A DNA stretch of 18,471 nt from JBEHWX01 sp048498995 (lineage in GTDB: Bacteria; Bacteroidota; Ignavibacteria; OLB7), in assembly GCA_048498995.1 (NCBI GenBank), contig JBEHWX010000109.1, forward strand, positions 1-18,471. The letters are read 5' to 3'. The notes under the pieces were generated by a model. The model saw only the letters and a program-made list of their open reading frames with translations. It had not been told where the DNA came from and did no database searches. Below are positions 7,424 to 14,659 of the stretch, piece after piece. The first letter of the stretch is position 1; every line of letters starts with the position of its first letter. A program made the translations under genes and the position numbers.

Positions 7424-8164
7424 ATGCAGACTCGCTACATCACGTCACTCGCCGCGGTCGCGGCCGGAATCGTCACGGCGGCCGGATCGTCCCTGTTCGC
7501 GCAGGATCTCACGTACACGGTGCATGACTCCGTGGCCATGATCGAGCCGAACTGGACGTACGACTTCAAGACCGAAGTGATCAACACGTCGAAGTCCAAG
7601 GTGACCTTCCGCGTCGTCCGGACCGAGATGGACTATCCGGGCTCCGACTGGCAGAGCTGGATCTGCACCGATCAGTGCTTTGCTCCGGAGGTCTCGACTC
7701 CTCCGGCGGTGGACATCCCGGCCGGCGGCACGCTCGAGTGCAAGCTGACGATCTTCACCGGCGCCAGCCCGGGCACCGGCCACGTGAAGCTCGTCTTCAC
7801 CGAGGGAGTCTTCGGCGCCAACCCGGTCGAGAAGGAGTTCTCCGCCACGATGTCGTCGACGTCGGGAGTGGAGGATCGCTCCACCGGCGCCTCGAAGCTG
7901 CGTCCGGCCTACCCGAACCCGGCGCTCTCGATCGTGATGGTGCCGATCGGCGACGGATTCCGCGCGCCGTCGAGCGCCTCGCTGAAGCTGTACGATCCGA
8001 ACGGCACGATGGTCGGCGACTACTCCGATCAGGCCCGTCAGGCCGCTCAGGGGGGCAACGGCACGGTGGCGCTGGACGTCTCCTCGCTCCCGGCCGGCAC
8101 CTATCTCTACCAGCTCGCCGTCGACGGTCAGACCCGCACCGCGAGCTTCGTGGTGGCTCACTGA
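7424..8164 (+). CDS. Secreted protein with T9SS-type C-terminal sorting domain
   Basis: A 246-aa exported protein of unknown function. Residues 1-26 form a Sec signal peptide (hydrophobic ALAAVAAGIVTAAG-like core, cleavage expected at SLFA/QD). Residues about 28-145 look like an all-beta, immunoglobulin-like domain with WQSWICTDQC at 76-85 and further Cys106. Cys81/Cys85 could form a disulfide or bind a ligand. From about 160, LRPAYPNPA and the ending GTVALDVSSLPAGTYLYQL with a final TASFVVAH are the hallmarks of a type A T9SS/Por sorting domain, which is removed on surface export. The ATG at 7424 follows GGGAGAAG at a usable spacing; upstream read-through to 7040 lacks a signal peptide. It appears monocistronic, with its own terminator. 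Secretion by T9SS is inferred from the C-terminus only. Confidence 0.85.
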   Translation: MQTRYITSLAAVAAGIVTAAGSSLFAQDLTYTVHDSVAMIEPNWTYDFKTEVINTSKSKVTFRVVRTEMDYPGSDWQSWICTDQCFAPEVSTPPAVDIPAGGTLECKLTIFTGASPGTGHVKLVFTEGVFGANPVEKEFSATMSSTSGVEDRSTGASKLRPAYPNPALSIVMVPIGDGFRAPSSASLKLYDPNGTMVGDYSDQARQAAQGGNGTVALDVSSLPAGTYLYQLAVDGQTRTASFVVAH

Positions 8165-8190
8165 GCCCGAGCCGACATCGAACATCTTCG

Positions 8191-8222
8191 AGGGGGAATC
8201 CGCGCGACGCGGGTTCCCCTTT
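8191..8222 (+). terminator. Rho-independent terminator of the secreted protein gene
   Basis: A 14-bp stem (including G-T wobbles) closes a 3-nt loop at 8205-8207: left arm AGGGGGAATCCGCG at 8191-8204, right arm CGCGGGTTCCCCTT at 8208-8221. A short T run (TTT, then GCATT) follows. It begins 27 nt after the TGA at 8162-8164. This is the clearest intrinsic terminator in the window. Confidence 0.85.
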
Positions 8223-8550
8223 GCATTGCCACCCCCGGCTTCGCTCTTCCCGTTCCGCTCTTCCCGCTTCGCGCCCTTCATCCTCCGGCGCACCGTTCCC
8301 GAAACGGGGTCGGCGGCACGGTCCTCGCGTGGTCTCGTCCTCTACATCGCAGCATGTCGGGCTCGTTCGGGAAGAGCGCTGCAAGCCCGGATCGAGCGTC
8401 ACCGGAGCTCGAGGAAATGGACTTCAAGCGCTCCGCGATCCTCCCTTCCATCGCACATTTTCTTACCGTCGCACTGTCGTTGTTGACCGAAAAATCGCCA
8501 TGTTTGGGCGCTCTTGAACCGTACACATAATCCTATCCTGGAGAGACAGT
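8223..8550. other. Intergenic region before superoxide dismutase
   Basis: About 330 nt follow the terminator. Short open frames occur on both strands, but their translations are Arg/Ser/Pro-rich, lack ribosome sites and look like GC-rich noise. The last 100 nt are more AT-rich and presumably carry the promoter of the superoxide dismutase gene. No RNA gene or repeat was seen. Confidence 0.5.
8499..8531 (+). promoter_or_regulatory. Possible promoter of superoxide dismutase gene
   Basis: Two overlapping readings are possible. CATGTTTG at 8499-8506 matches the Bacteroidota -7 box TAnnTTTG at 7 of 8 positions. Alternatively TTTGGG (8503-8508) and CATAAT (8526-8531), 17 nt apart, form a weak sigma-70-like pair. 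Both precede GGAGAG and the ATG at 8551. Neither is strong. Confidence 0.25.
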
Positions 8551-9180
8551 ATGGCGTACGAATGGAAATTTCGTCCTCGTCCTTATTCCGATGAAGAAGC
8601 CAAGACGCTGCTGGCGCCGGTAATCGACGCCGAAACCTCGGACTGGCATTACAACCGACATCATAAGGGCTACGTCGACGCGATGAACAAGATCGAGTCG
8701 GAGCTCGAGACCGCCGATCGTGGGGCCGCCAACGGCAACTATTCCCACGTCGGAGAGCTCAAGCGCCGCTTCACCTGGAATCACGCCGGCGCGCTCCTGC
8801 ACGATATTTACTGGGAAGTGATGGGTGGAGACGGCGATCCCTCGAAGGGACCGGACGTTCTGCGCGCGATCGAGGAGCACTTCGGATCGTTCGATGCCTG
8901 GAAGGCGGACTTCAAGGCCGCCTGCGTGGCCGCGAAGCTCTCCGGCTGGGGCGTGCTCGTCTACGACCAGCTCTACTCCGGCCGCCTGATCAACCTCGAG
9001 GTCGACGAGCATCACTACGGCGCGATGTGGGGAGGCATTCCCCTGATCCCGTGCGACGTGTTCGAGCACGCGTACTATCACAAGGACGGACCGGCGCGTC
9101 CGGCCTACATCGACAACTTCATCGCGAACCTTCACTGGGGAAGGATCAACGAGCGGTATCTCCGCTACGTGGCGCGGTAA
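8551..9180 (+). CDS. Superoxide dismutase, Fe/Mn family
   Basis: It converts superoxide to hydrogen peroxide and oxygen. The 209-aa product has no signal peptide and should be cytosolic. All four metal ligands are present: His33 in WHYNRHHKGYV, His78 in WNH, and Asp169 and His173 in DVFEHAYY. The C-terminal NFIANLHWGRINERY matches the family's closing helix. Details differ from E. coli SodA/SodB: Phe74 stands where FeSOD has the active-site Gln69, and the region before the Asp ligand reads EVDEHHYGAMWGG. His154 lies 15 residues before the Asp ligand, the spacing I recall for the second-shell His of mycobacterial and archaeal enzymes. Metal preference cannot be told from this. GGAG sits about 7 nt before the ATG. 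It seems to be transcribed alone. Confidence 0.92.
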   Translation: MAYEWKFRPRPYSDEEAKTLLAPVIDAETSDWHYNRHHKGYVDAMNKIESELETADRGAANGNYSHVGELKRRFTWNHAGALLHDIYWEVMGGDGDPSKGPDVLRAIEEHFGSFDAWKADFKAACVAAKLSGWGVLVYDQLYSGRLINLEVDEHHYGAMWGGIPLIPCDVFEHAYYHKDGPARPAYIDNFIANLHWGRINERYLRYVAR

Positions 9181-9221
9181 CTACCCGAAATCGTCGAACG
9201 CTTCGTCTACTGCCGGGCCGT

Positions 9222-9253
9222 GGTCCGGAGGGCCTTCCAACGTCCTTCGGACC
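9222..9253 (+). terminator. Hairpin after superoxide dismutase, no T run
   Basis: GGTCCGGAGG (9222-9231) pairs with CCTTCGGACC (9244-9253), a 10-bp stem with one G-T pair and a 12-nt loop, 42 nt after the stop codon. It is not followed by a T tract, so it may only stabilise the transcript end or act as a weak terminator. Confidence 0.35.
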
Positions 9254-9361
9254 CGGCATCGAACCGGCGACCGAAACCGGCCGGAAGCTTCTTCCCGGCC
9301 CGCCCGGTGCGCGCCCGAAGCGCGCGTTCGCACGAGTGTCCGCGAATCATCCGAGAGAACA

Positions 9362-9712
9362 ATGTCTGAGCGTCTTCACAAGGTCACGTATCTCCCCTTC
9401 AACATCACCGTCGAGGCGGTCGACGGGGAGAACTTTCTCGATCTGGCGATGGCCAACGGGATCGATCTCCAGCACAACTGCGGCGGCGTCTGCGCCTGTT
9501 CGACCTGCCACGTCATCGTCCGTCAGGGGGAGGAGTTCCTCTCCGAGATGGAGGACGACGAGGCCGATCAGCTCGATGAGGCCGAGGGACTGACGATTCA
9601 CTCCCGACTCGGCTGTCAGGCGAAGATCTACGGCGACGTGGTCGTCGAGATCCCGCTGATGAACGAGGAGATCCGCTACCTCTTCCACGAGGGAGCCAAG
9701 AAGGAGGATTGA
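9362..9712 (+). CDS. fdx: [2Fe-2S] ferredoxin, ISC type
   Basis: A 116-aa soluble electron carrier of the adrenodoxin/Isc-ferredoxin group, used in Fe-S cluster assembly and in some redox enzymes. Cluster ligands are Cys40, Cys46 and Cys49 (CGGVCACSTCHV, spacing Cx5Cx2C) plus Cys85 in RLGCQAKI. The extra Cys44 between ligands is also typical of ISC ferredoxins. The tail after 95 (MNEEIRYLFHEG plus a Lys/Glu end) is slightly extended. The partner relation is supported by iscX 141 nt downstream, an arrangement known from isc operons. No iscS, iscU, hscA or hscB occurs in the window, so this is a split set. The ribosome site (GAGAG close to the ATG) is modest. Confidence 0.93.
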   Translation: MSERLHKVTYLPFNITVEAVDGENFLDLAMANGIDLQHNCGGVCACSTCHVIVRQGEEFLSEMEDDEADQLDEAEGLTIHSRLGCQAKIYGDVVVEIPLMNEEIRYLFHEGAKKED

Positions 9713-9853
9713 GCGTAGCGCCGGCCGCGCGCGCGACCGCGGTCCTCGCCGCCACGTCGCGCGCCGATGCGTCGTCACCGGTGCCGCGGCGGACATCCTT
9801 CAAGGTTATCGCTCCTCCCCCACTCATCTCAGCTTACATATCAACCGGCCGTC

Positions 9854-10057
9854 ATGGATTGGAAAGATTACGAGGATATCGGCATAGCTCTGTATGAGAA
9901 GCATCCGGAGACCAACCCGCTGACCATCCGCTTCACCGATCTGCTCCGCTGGATCTCCGAGCTCGAGGAGTTCGAGGGGGATCCGAAGGAGTCGAACGAG
10001 AAGAAGCTGGAGGCGGTGCAGATGGCCTGGTACGAGGAATGGAAGGATAATCAATAG
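9854..10057 (+). CDS. iscX: Fe-S cluster assembly protein IscX
   Basis: A 67-aa acidic protein that in E. coli binds IscS and iron and modulates cluster assembly. The fit to the family is strong along the full length: ALYEKHPETNP, then RFTDLLRWISELEEFEGDP, then SNEKKLEAVQMAWYEEW, covering the conserved RFTDL, W-I-LE-F, DP and SNE positions. The frame is open upstream to 9767, but the ATG at 9854 gives the normal family start and size. It follows the ferredoxin gene and is separated by a single base from the LON-domain gene, so the two are probably translationally coupled. IscX is uncommon in Bacteroidota as far as I know, which is a mild surprise if the placement is right. Confidence 0.93.
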   Translation: MDWKDYEDIGIALYEKHPETNPLTIRFTDLLRWISELEEFEGDPKESNEKKLEAVQMAWYEEWKDNQ

Positions 10058-10058
10058 G

Positions 10059-10685
10059 ATGCCTACGATCGGCCTGTTCCCGCTGAACATCGTTCTGTTT
10101 CCGGGATCCTCATATCCGCTGCACATCTTCGAGAGCCGCTACAAGATCCTGATCGGCGAGTCGATCGCGTCAGGGGCCGAGTTCGGCGTCAATCTCGTCG
10201 ATCATGGGCGGATGTATCAGGTGGGGTGCCTTGCCCGGATTACCGGCGTGCGCCATACCTACGAGGACGGCCGGATGGATATCGTCGTGACCGGAACTTC
10301 CCGCTACCGCGCGGTCGACACGCGCAAGGACGAGAAGTCGTACATGACCGCGGACATCGAGCTGTTCGAGGATGATGATCCGCTCCCCGATCCGGAGATG
10401 CTCGAGAAGGCGATCGTGAGCTACAACAGGCTGGTCGAGGCGGTGTACGGCGCGGCCGAGGAGCGGCTGAACATTGACGACTGGCGTGCCGGCGGCGCCT
10501 CCTTCCGGATAGCGCAGAAGGCCGGGCTGCAGCTCAACGTCCGCCAGAAGCTGCTGGAATCCCGCTCGGAGAACGAGCGGCTCGAGATGCTGCTGAAATA
10601 TCTCGCTGAGGTTCTTCCCAAGATCCGACAGGTGGAGCTCGTGCAGCTCATCACCCGGAACGACGGCTACGTCAAGCCGCAGTAA
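10059..10685 (+). CDS. LON substrate-binding domain protein
   Basis: A 208-aa cytosolic protein consisting of a stand-alone Lon N-terminal (substrate-binding, PUA-like) domain. The start LFPLNIVLFPGSSYPLHIFESRYK is the family hallmark, followed by FGVNLVDH at about 47-54, GCLARITGV at about 61-69 and DIVVTGTSRYR at about 79-89. A helical C-terminal half (about 125-208) follows. The AAA ATPase and protease domains of Lon are absent, so it is not a protease. Proposed roles of such proteins (substrate recognition or adaptor) are unproven. The ATG lies one base after the iscX stop, with AGG immediately before it, pointing to coupling with iscX. It converges with the TPR gene on the other strand. 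Confidence 0.92.
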   Translation: MPTIGLFPLNIVLFPGSSYPLHIFESRYKILIGESIASGAEFGVNLVDHGRMYQVGCLARITGVRHTYEDGRMDIVVTGTSRYRAVDTRKDEKSYMTADIELFEDDDPLPDPEMLEKAIVSYNRLVEAVYGAAEERLNIDDWRAGGASFRIAQKAGLQLNVRQKLLESRSENERLEMLLKYLAEVLPKIRQVELVQLITRNDGYVKPQ

Positions 10686-10849
10686 TCTCCCCATCCTCCC
10701 GCACTTCTCCCCCTTCCCTCAGCCTCCCGCGCGCCGGGCCGGATATCCCGTTCGATCATCGGGATTCAGCGGCAGACGCTCCGGCGTCGTCTCCCATGCG
10801 GCGCACACGGGGATCACGCGGCGCGCCACGGTTCCCGACTGGGCCCCGA
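10686..10849. other. Convergent intergenic region
   Basis: This separates the stop codons of the LON-domain gene (plus) and the TPR gene (minus). A short inverted repeat, ATCCCG/CGGGAT, occurs at 10745-10765 (9-nt loop) without a T tract. It is a weak candidate for a shared transcript end. Nothing else was recognised. Confidence 0.3.
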
Positions 10850-12691
10850 TCAGCTGTTGCCGCGGAGCACCCTGATCCGCTGGCGCGCCTGGTTCACCAT
10901 CGGCGAGACCGGGAACTCCGTCAGCAGGCGGGTGTAGAGCTCGAGCGCGCGGGGCGTGTCGCCGAGCGCCGTCTCCGCCAGTTGCGCGGCGCGGAAGAGC
11001 GCGCGGTCGGTGACCGTGCCGTCGTGATACTTCTGTACGAGCTCGAGGAGCGTCTCCACCGCCTGTCCCGGCTCCCCCATCCCCTCCTGCGCCCGCGCCT
11101 TCCCCATCAGCGCCTCGTCGGCCAGCGTGCCGTCGGCATCCGCCGTCACCGTCTGCTCCATCTCCCCGATCGCATCCTTCCACTTCCGCTGCACCAGATC
11201 GAGGCTCCCGGCCGCGTAATGTTTGAGCGCCGCGTCGTTCTTGTCCAGATTCTCCTGCAGGAGGAAGAGATACTGGAGCGCGTCGTTGGTGGCCTCGCTG
11301 CCGGTGTTGTCGGTCAGCGCGGTGAGGGAATCGACCGCCTCCTTGAACGCGCCGGTGTAGAACAGGATCTCGGCGTAGCGGAGCGCGCTCATGTCGCGGA
11401 AGCGGCGCGCGTCCGGATTGTTCGAGAAGGGCGCGTTCGCGGCGGAGCGGAAGGTGGCGCGGGCGCGATCGAGCTCGCCGATCCGGAGCTGCAGCTCCCC
11501 TTCCAGCAGCGTCGCCTCCTGAAGGCCGGGGTAGCGCGGATAGTCGTCGCGGAGCCTGCCGATCGAGGAGAGCGCGTCGCGCGGCTCGTCCAGATCGTTG
11601 GCCTGGATCCGCGCCAGCTCCATCAGCGCGTCTGCCGCCGATGGACTCCCCTTGTAGTCGTCCACCAGCTCGCGGTAGCGACGCGCGATCTCCTCGGCAT
11701 CCGAGCGCTTCCCCTTCCCTTCGTCGCGGTAGCGCCGCTCCAGGCTCCGGGCGTAGCCGACCAGCGAGGCGCCGTAGAGCGGGTTCTCCTTCGGATAGGT
11801 CTTCATGAAGTAGTCGAACGCGTCGAGCGCCGCCTGCACGTTCCCATCGCGCAGGGCGCGATCGGCGAAGGCGTAGATGTTCGAGCCGTGGGCGCCGCGC
11901 ACATCGTCGAGGCGCTTGGCCACCTCGAACGATCCGGCCAGATCGCCACGCTCGCCGTAGAGCCATTCGAGCAGATCGAGGTAGGGGACGAAATCGGGGC
12001 GGGCATCGGAGGCGCGCTTCACCACACGGATGGCGGCGTCGGCCGCGGCCGGGTTGGTCGTGAACATCCCGAATCCTCCCATCACGTAGCCGAGGCGATT
12101 CGGGCCGGCGGCGAGCATCGCCACGTACTCCGCGGCCGACTCCTCGAACCGGCCGAGCATGCCGTAGAGCTGGGCCAGCTGATCGCCGAACGCGCTCCGG
12201 TCGTTCAGCCGCTCACGACCGAGTCGGTAGGTGGCAACCGCATCCTCGAACAGCCGGTTCTCGGTCTGCGCGTTGGCCACGATCACGTAGCTGAGCTCAT
12301 CGCGCGGACGCAGATCGAGCGCCGCGCGCCACTCGGCCAGCGCCTCGTCGCGACGACGGTTCCGGCTGAGCAGGTCGGCATGGAGCGATCGAAGCTCGAC
12401 GTTGTCGGAATCGGAGGCGAGGCGGGTCTCGACGATCGGCAGAAGCTCGGCGAAGCGGAGCATCGCCATGTAGGTGCGGCGCACCCCCTCGAAGTAGATA
12501 TTCGAGCGGGGATCGCCATCGTAGAGCTCCTTGTAGACGCGGGCGGCGTTCTTCAGATCGCCGCCGGCCTCGTACCCCTGCGCGAGCTTGAAGCGGCGAT
12601 CCTCTTCCCTGACTTGCGCCTGGAGCGATGCGGCGGCCACGAGCGTCATGGCCGCCGCGATTGCCGCTCCCCGAAATCGGATTCGTGCCAT
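10850..12691 (-). CDS. Exported tetratricopeptide-repeat protein
   Basis: A 613-aa protein with a Sec signal peptide (MARIRFRGAAIAAAMTLVAA, cleavage expected after LQA at about 26). The rest is almost all helical TPR-like repeats: FKLAQGYEAGGDLKNAARVY near 33-52, then ALAEWRAALDLRP, AVATYRLGRERL, and the C-terminal AVETLLELVQKY and ALELYTRLLTEFP. The protein should sit in the periplasm or at a membrane face and act as a scaffold, but no partner is indicated. It resembles the TPR/outer-membrane assembly-lipoprotein type of protein without a lipobox. A GTG at 12742 overlaps the upstream TGA (GTGA), but the ATG at 12691 places the signal peptide at the N-terminus and is preferred. It is downstream of, and probably co-transcribed with, the M24 peptidase. 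Confidence 0.88.
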   Translation of the reverse strand: MARIRFRGAAIAAAMTLVAAASLQAQVREEDRRFKLAQGYEAGGDLKNAARVYKELYDGDPRSNIYFEGVRRTYMAMLRFAELLPIVETRLASDSDNVELRSLHADLLSRNRRRDEALAEWRAALDLRPRDELSYVIVANAQTENRLFEDAVATYRLGRERLNDRSAFGDQLAQLYGMLGRFEESAAEYVAMLAAGPNRLGYVMGGFGMFTTNPAAADAAIRVVKRASDARPDFVPYLDLLEWLYGERGDLAGSFEVAKRLDDVRGAHGSNIYAFADRALRDGNVQAALDAFDYFMKTYPKENPLYGASLVGYARSLERRYRDEGKGKRSDAEEIARRYRELVDDYKGSPSAADALMELARIQANDLDEPRDALSSIGRLRDDYPRYPGLQEATLLEGELQLRIGELDRARATFRSAANAPFSNNPDARRFRDMSALRYAEILFYTGAFKEAVDSLTALTDNTGSEATNDALQYLFLLQENLDKNDAALKHYAAGSLDLVQRKWKDAIGEMEQTVTADADGTLADEALMGKARAQEGMGEPGQAVETLLELVQKYHDGTVTDRALFRAAQLAETALGDTPRALELYTRLLTEFPVSPMVNQARQRIRVLRGNS

Positions 12692-12738
12692 CGAGTTGAA
12701 TCGGATGTTGTGCGGGCCGACCGGGGAGCGCCACGCGC

Positions 12739-13956
12739 TCACCCTTCGGCGTTCTCGTAATCGTCGGCGAGGATCGGCAGCACGCGGGTCTGCAGCGGCT
12801 CGCTGGTGGCCGTCACCACCCCGTCGCGGTCGATCACCACGTCGAGCTCGCTCCGGATGCCGAAGTCCCCGGGGAGATAGATTCCCGGCTCGATCGAGAA
12901 GGATGTGCCGGGGAGGATCGGCCGGGTATCCTCGGTCTCGAAGTTGTCCAGGTTGGCGCCGGCCCCATGCAGCTCGGTCGTGATGCTGTGGCCGGTCCTG
13001 TGGATGAAATAGCTCCCATAGCCGGCGCGGGCAATCACGTCGCGCGCCGCGTCGTCCAGCTCGGCGCCGGTTACCCGCTCCCCCAGCTCGAAGGCCTCGC
13101 GCACCCGGCCGTAGGCGGCGTCGCGCGCGGTGCGGACCACCTGGAACACCTCCTCGTAGCGATCCGGCACCCGCGTGCCGACGTAGCCGACCCAGGTTAT
13201 ATCGCCGAAGATCTTCCCCTCGCCGATCTCCCGGGCCCAGAGGTCGATCAGGACGAAATCCCCCTCGCGGATCGCGGAGGATGCCTCCGCGGTCGGCTCG
13301 TAATGCGGGTTGGCGCTGTTCGGGCCGACGCTACAGTTGGCCGGGTGATCGGTCTCCAGGCCGCTGGCGGCAAAGTTCCGGAGGATCTCACGCTGCACGT
13401 CGTACTCGGTAACCTCCTGGCCGCTCCGGATCCGGTCGCGGATGAAGCCGAAGGCCTCGAGCATGATCCGACGGCAGGCGGCGCCGGCGCGCGTGGCCGA
13501 GGCCAGCTGCTCCGGCGAGAGGATTGCTCCGAGCCGGGCAATTAATTCCCCCGAGGAGACCACGTCAACACCAAAGGAGCGGACAAGCTCCACGGTGCCG
13601 GCATCGACCTTGGCCACGACCGGGAGGGCGTTCCCCGGCGAATACTCCATGGCGACCGCCGGATAGCCGTCGAGCATGGAGGCCAGCCCGTCGCGGAACT
13701 CCCGGTTGGAGGAGTAGCCGACCACGTCGCCGACCATCTGATTCGAGATATGCCGCTCGATACGATGGTACATCCCGCTCGGAGCTCCCTCGGCCGGGAT
13801 CAGGTAGACCCAGCGGCGGGTCTGGTGCATCTCCGGTGGGAGCCCGAGCGTCTGGTTGGCGATCGGGTTGGTATCGCGGAAGTTGAACAGGAGCCAGGCC
13901 GGGATGCCGGCCTCGCGGAGAACCGCCTGGATCTGTGCGAGACGCTCGTTGGTCAT
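12739..13956 (-). CDS. M24 family metallopeptidase (Xaa-Pro aminopeptidase-like)
   Basis: A cytosolic 405-aa pita-bread-fold hydrolase that probably removes N-terminal residues from Xaa-Pro peptides. All five metal ligands are in place: Asp238 (LIDLWA), Asp252 (GDITW), His323 (RTGHSI), Glu356 (SIEPGIY) and Glu370 (RSELD). The conserved His218 in NPHYEPT also matches the family. Residues 1-140 form a creatinase-type N-terminal domain. The open frame extends to 13992, but MTNERLAQIQ at 13956 is a natural start, even though no strong ribosome site is visible. The exact substrate (prolidase, aminopeptidase P or creatinase-like) cannot be fixed from sequence. It is divergent from the universal stress gene and 47 nt upstream of the TPR gene start, so the two likely form an operon. 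Confidence 0.93.
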   Translation of the reverse strand: MTNERLAQIQAVLREAGIPAWLLFNFRDTNPIANQTLGLPPEMHQTRRWVYLIPAEGAPSGMYHRIERHISNQMVGDVVGYSSNREFRDGLASMLDGYPAVAMEYSPGNALPVVAKVDAGTVELVRSFGVDVVSSGELIARLGAILSPEQLASATRAGAACRRIMLEAFGFIRDRIRSGQEVTEYDVQREILRNFAASGLETDHPANCSVGPNSANPHYEPTAEASSAIREGDFVLIDLWAREIGEGKIFGDITWVGYVGTRVPDRYEEVFQVVRTARDAAYGRVREAFELGERVTGAELDDAARDVIARAGYGSYFIHRTGHSITTELHGAGANLDNFETEDTRPILPGTSFSIEPGIYLPGDFGIRSELDVVIDRDGVVTATSEPLQTRVLPILADDYENAEG

Positions 13957-13999
13957 GGTACTATGATCTTGCCCGGGGGAAATCGAACACACCCTTTAA

Positions 14000-14030
14000 T
14001 TGTTTGTCTTCCCCCCGTTCGCTATGTTTC
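14000..14030 (+). promoter_or_regulatory. Possible promoter of the universal stress protein gene
   Basis: TATGTTTC at 14023-14030 matches the Bacteroidota -7 box TAnnTTTG at 7 of 8 positions, with TTG at 14000-14002 exactly 20 nt upstream, a spacing that fits the -33/-7 arrangement. Read as sigma-70, TTGTTT and TATGTT are 17 nt apart. It would leave a 5' leader of about 160 nt before the ATG at 14195. The same 238-nt region must also serve the divergent M24 gene. Confidence 0.35.
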
Positions 14031-14194
14031 ACGCGATTTTTCGCTGTTCCACCGTCGGTTCAGCGGCTTCCGGCCCGGAGATTCCCGGCCGGGAGCATCG
14101 CGTCGGCGTCCCATCCGGGCACGCCGAAACGGCCGGAACCTACGAAAAATCGACCGTTCCCGACATCCTTCTCTCCCCAGCGCAGGACGTACCG

Positions 14195-14659
14195 ATGCAG
14201 CAGTTCGAGATCCGGAAGATTCTCGCTCCGACCGATTTCTCGGAGCATTCCTGTTACGCGCTGCAGTACGCGCGGACCTTCGCCGACCGCTGGGGTGCCG
14301 AGCTGCACCTGCTGAACGTGATCGAGCCGGCGGTCGTGGCCCCGGAGGCGGGACTGACGCCGATGGGGATGATCAACCTTGAGAGCGATCTGAGCAGCGC
14401 CGCCGAGAAGTCGATGCAGCACCTGCTCAGCCGCGATGAGCTGCGCGGGGCGGTCACGGTGACCGCCGTCACCTACGGCCGGGCCAGCACCGGCATCATC
14501 GACTACGCGCGCGATAACGGTATCGACCTGGTGGTGATCGCCACGCATGGCCGCACCGGACTTCAGCATCTGTTCTTCGGCTCGACCGCCGAACTGGTGG
14601 TGCGCGAGTGCCCCTGCCCGGTGCTGACGATCCATCCTCCGAAGGATATCGAATCGTAG
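14195..14659 (+). CDS. Universal stress protein, UspA family
   Basis: A 154-aa single-domain cytosolic stress protein with an alpha/beta nucleotide-binding fold. The first strand carries KILAPTDFSEHS (Asp14 as in the ATP-binding branch), followed by helix ALQYARTFADRW and strand AELHLLNVIEP. The C-terminal phosphate loop is ATHGRTGLQHLFFGSTAELV, which keeps the G-x9-G(S/T) spacing of ATP-binding Usp, with Ala in place of the first Gly. CPCPVLTIHP ends the domain. The ATG at 14195 follows AGGA at 7 nt. The frame is open from 14000, but that part is unlike Usp and is probably 5' leader. Its role in stress survival is known for the family; the specific stimulus is not. Confidence 0.93.
   Translation: MQQFEIRKILAPTDFSEHSCYALQYARTFADRWGAELHLLNVIEPAVVAPEAGLTPMGMINLESDLSSAAEKSMQHLLSRDELRGAVTVTAVTYGRASTGIIDYARDNGIDLVVIATHGRTGLQHLFFGSTAELVVRECPCPVLTIHPPKDIES

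Noticed and set aside
8226..8486. 86-codon ORF between the terminator and the SOD gene
   Set aside because: No ribosome site, Arg/Ser/Pro-rich, no recognisable pattern; it overlaps the likely SOD promoter region.
9713..9853. Separate promoter between fdx and iscX
   Set aside because: The region becomes more AT-rich near 9830, but no convincing -35/-10 or -33/-7 pair was found, so co-transcription cannot be excluded.
10059..10685. Lon protease
   Set aside because: Only the N-terminal substrate-binding domain is present; no Walker motifs and no Ser-Lys protease domain.
10796..12760. 654-codon plus-strand open frame opposite the TPR gene
   Set aside because: Arg/Val/Gly-rich antisense translation without domains. 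The minus-strand frame has a signal peptide and TPR repeats.
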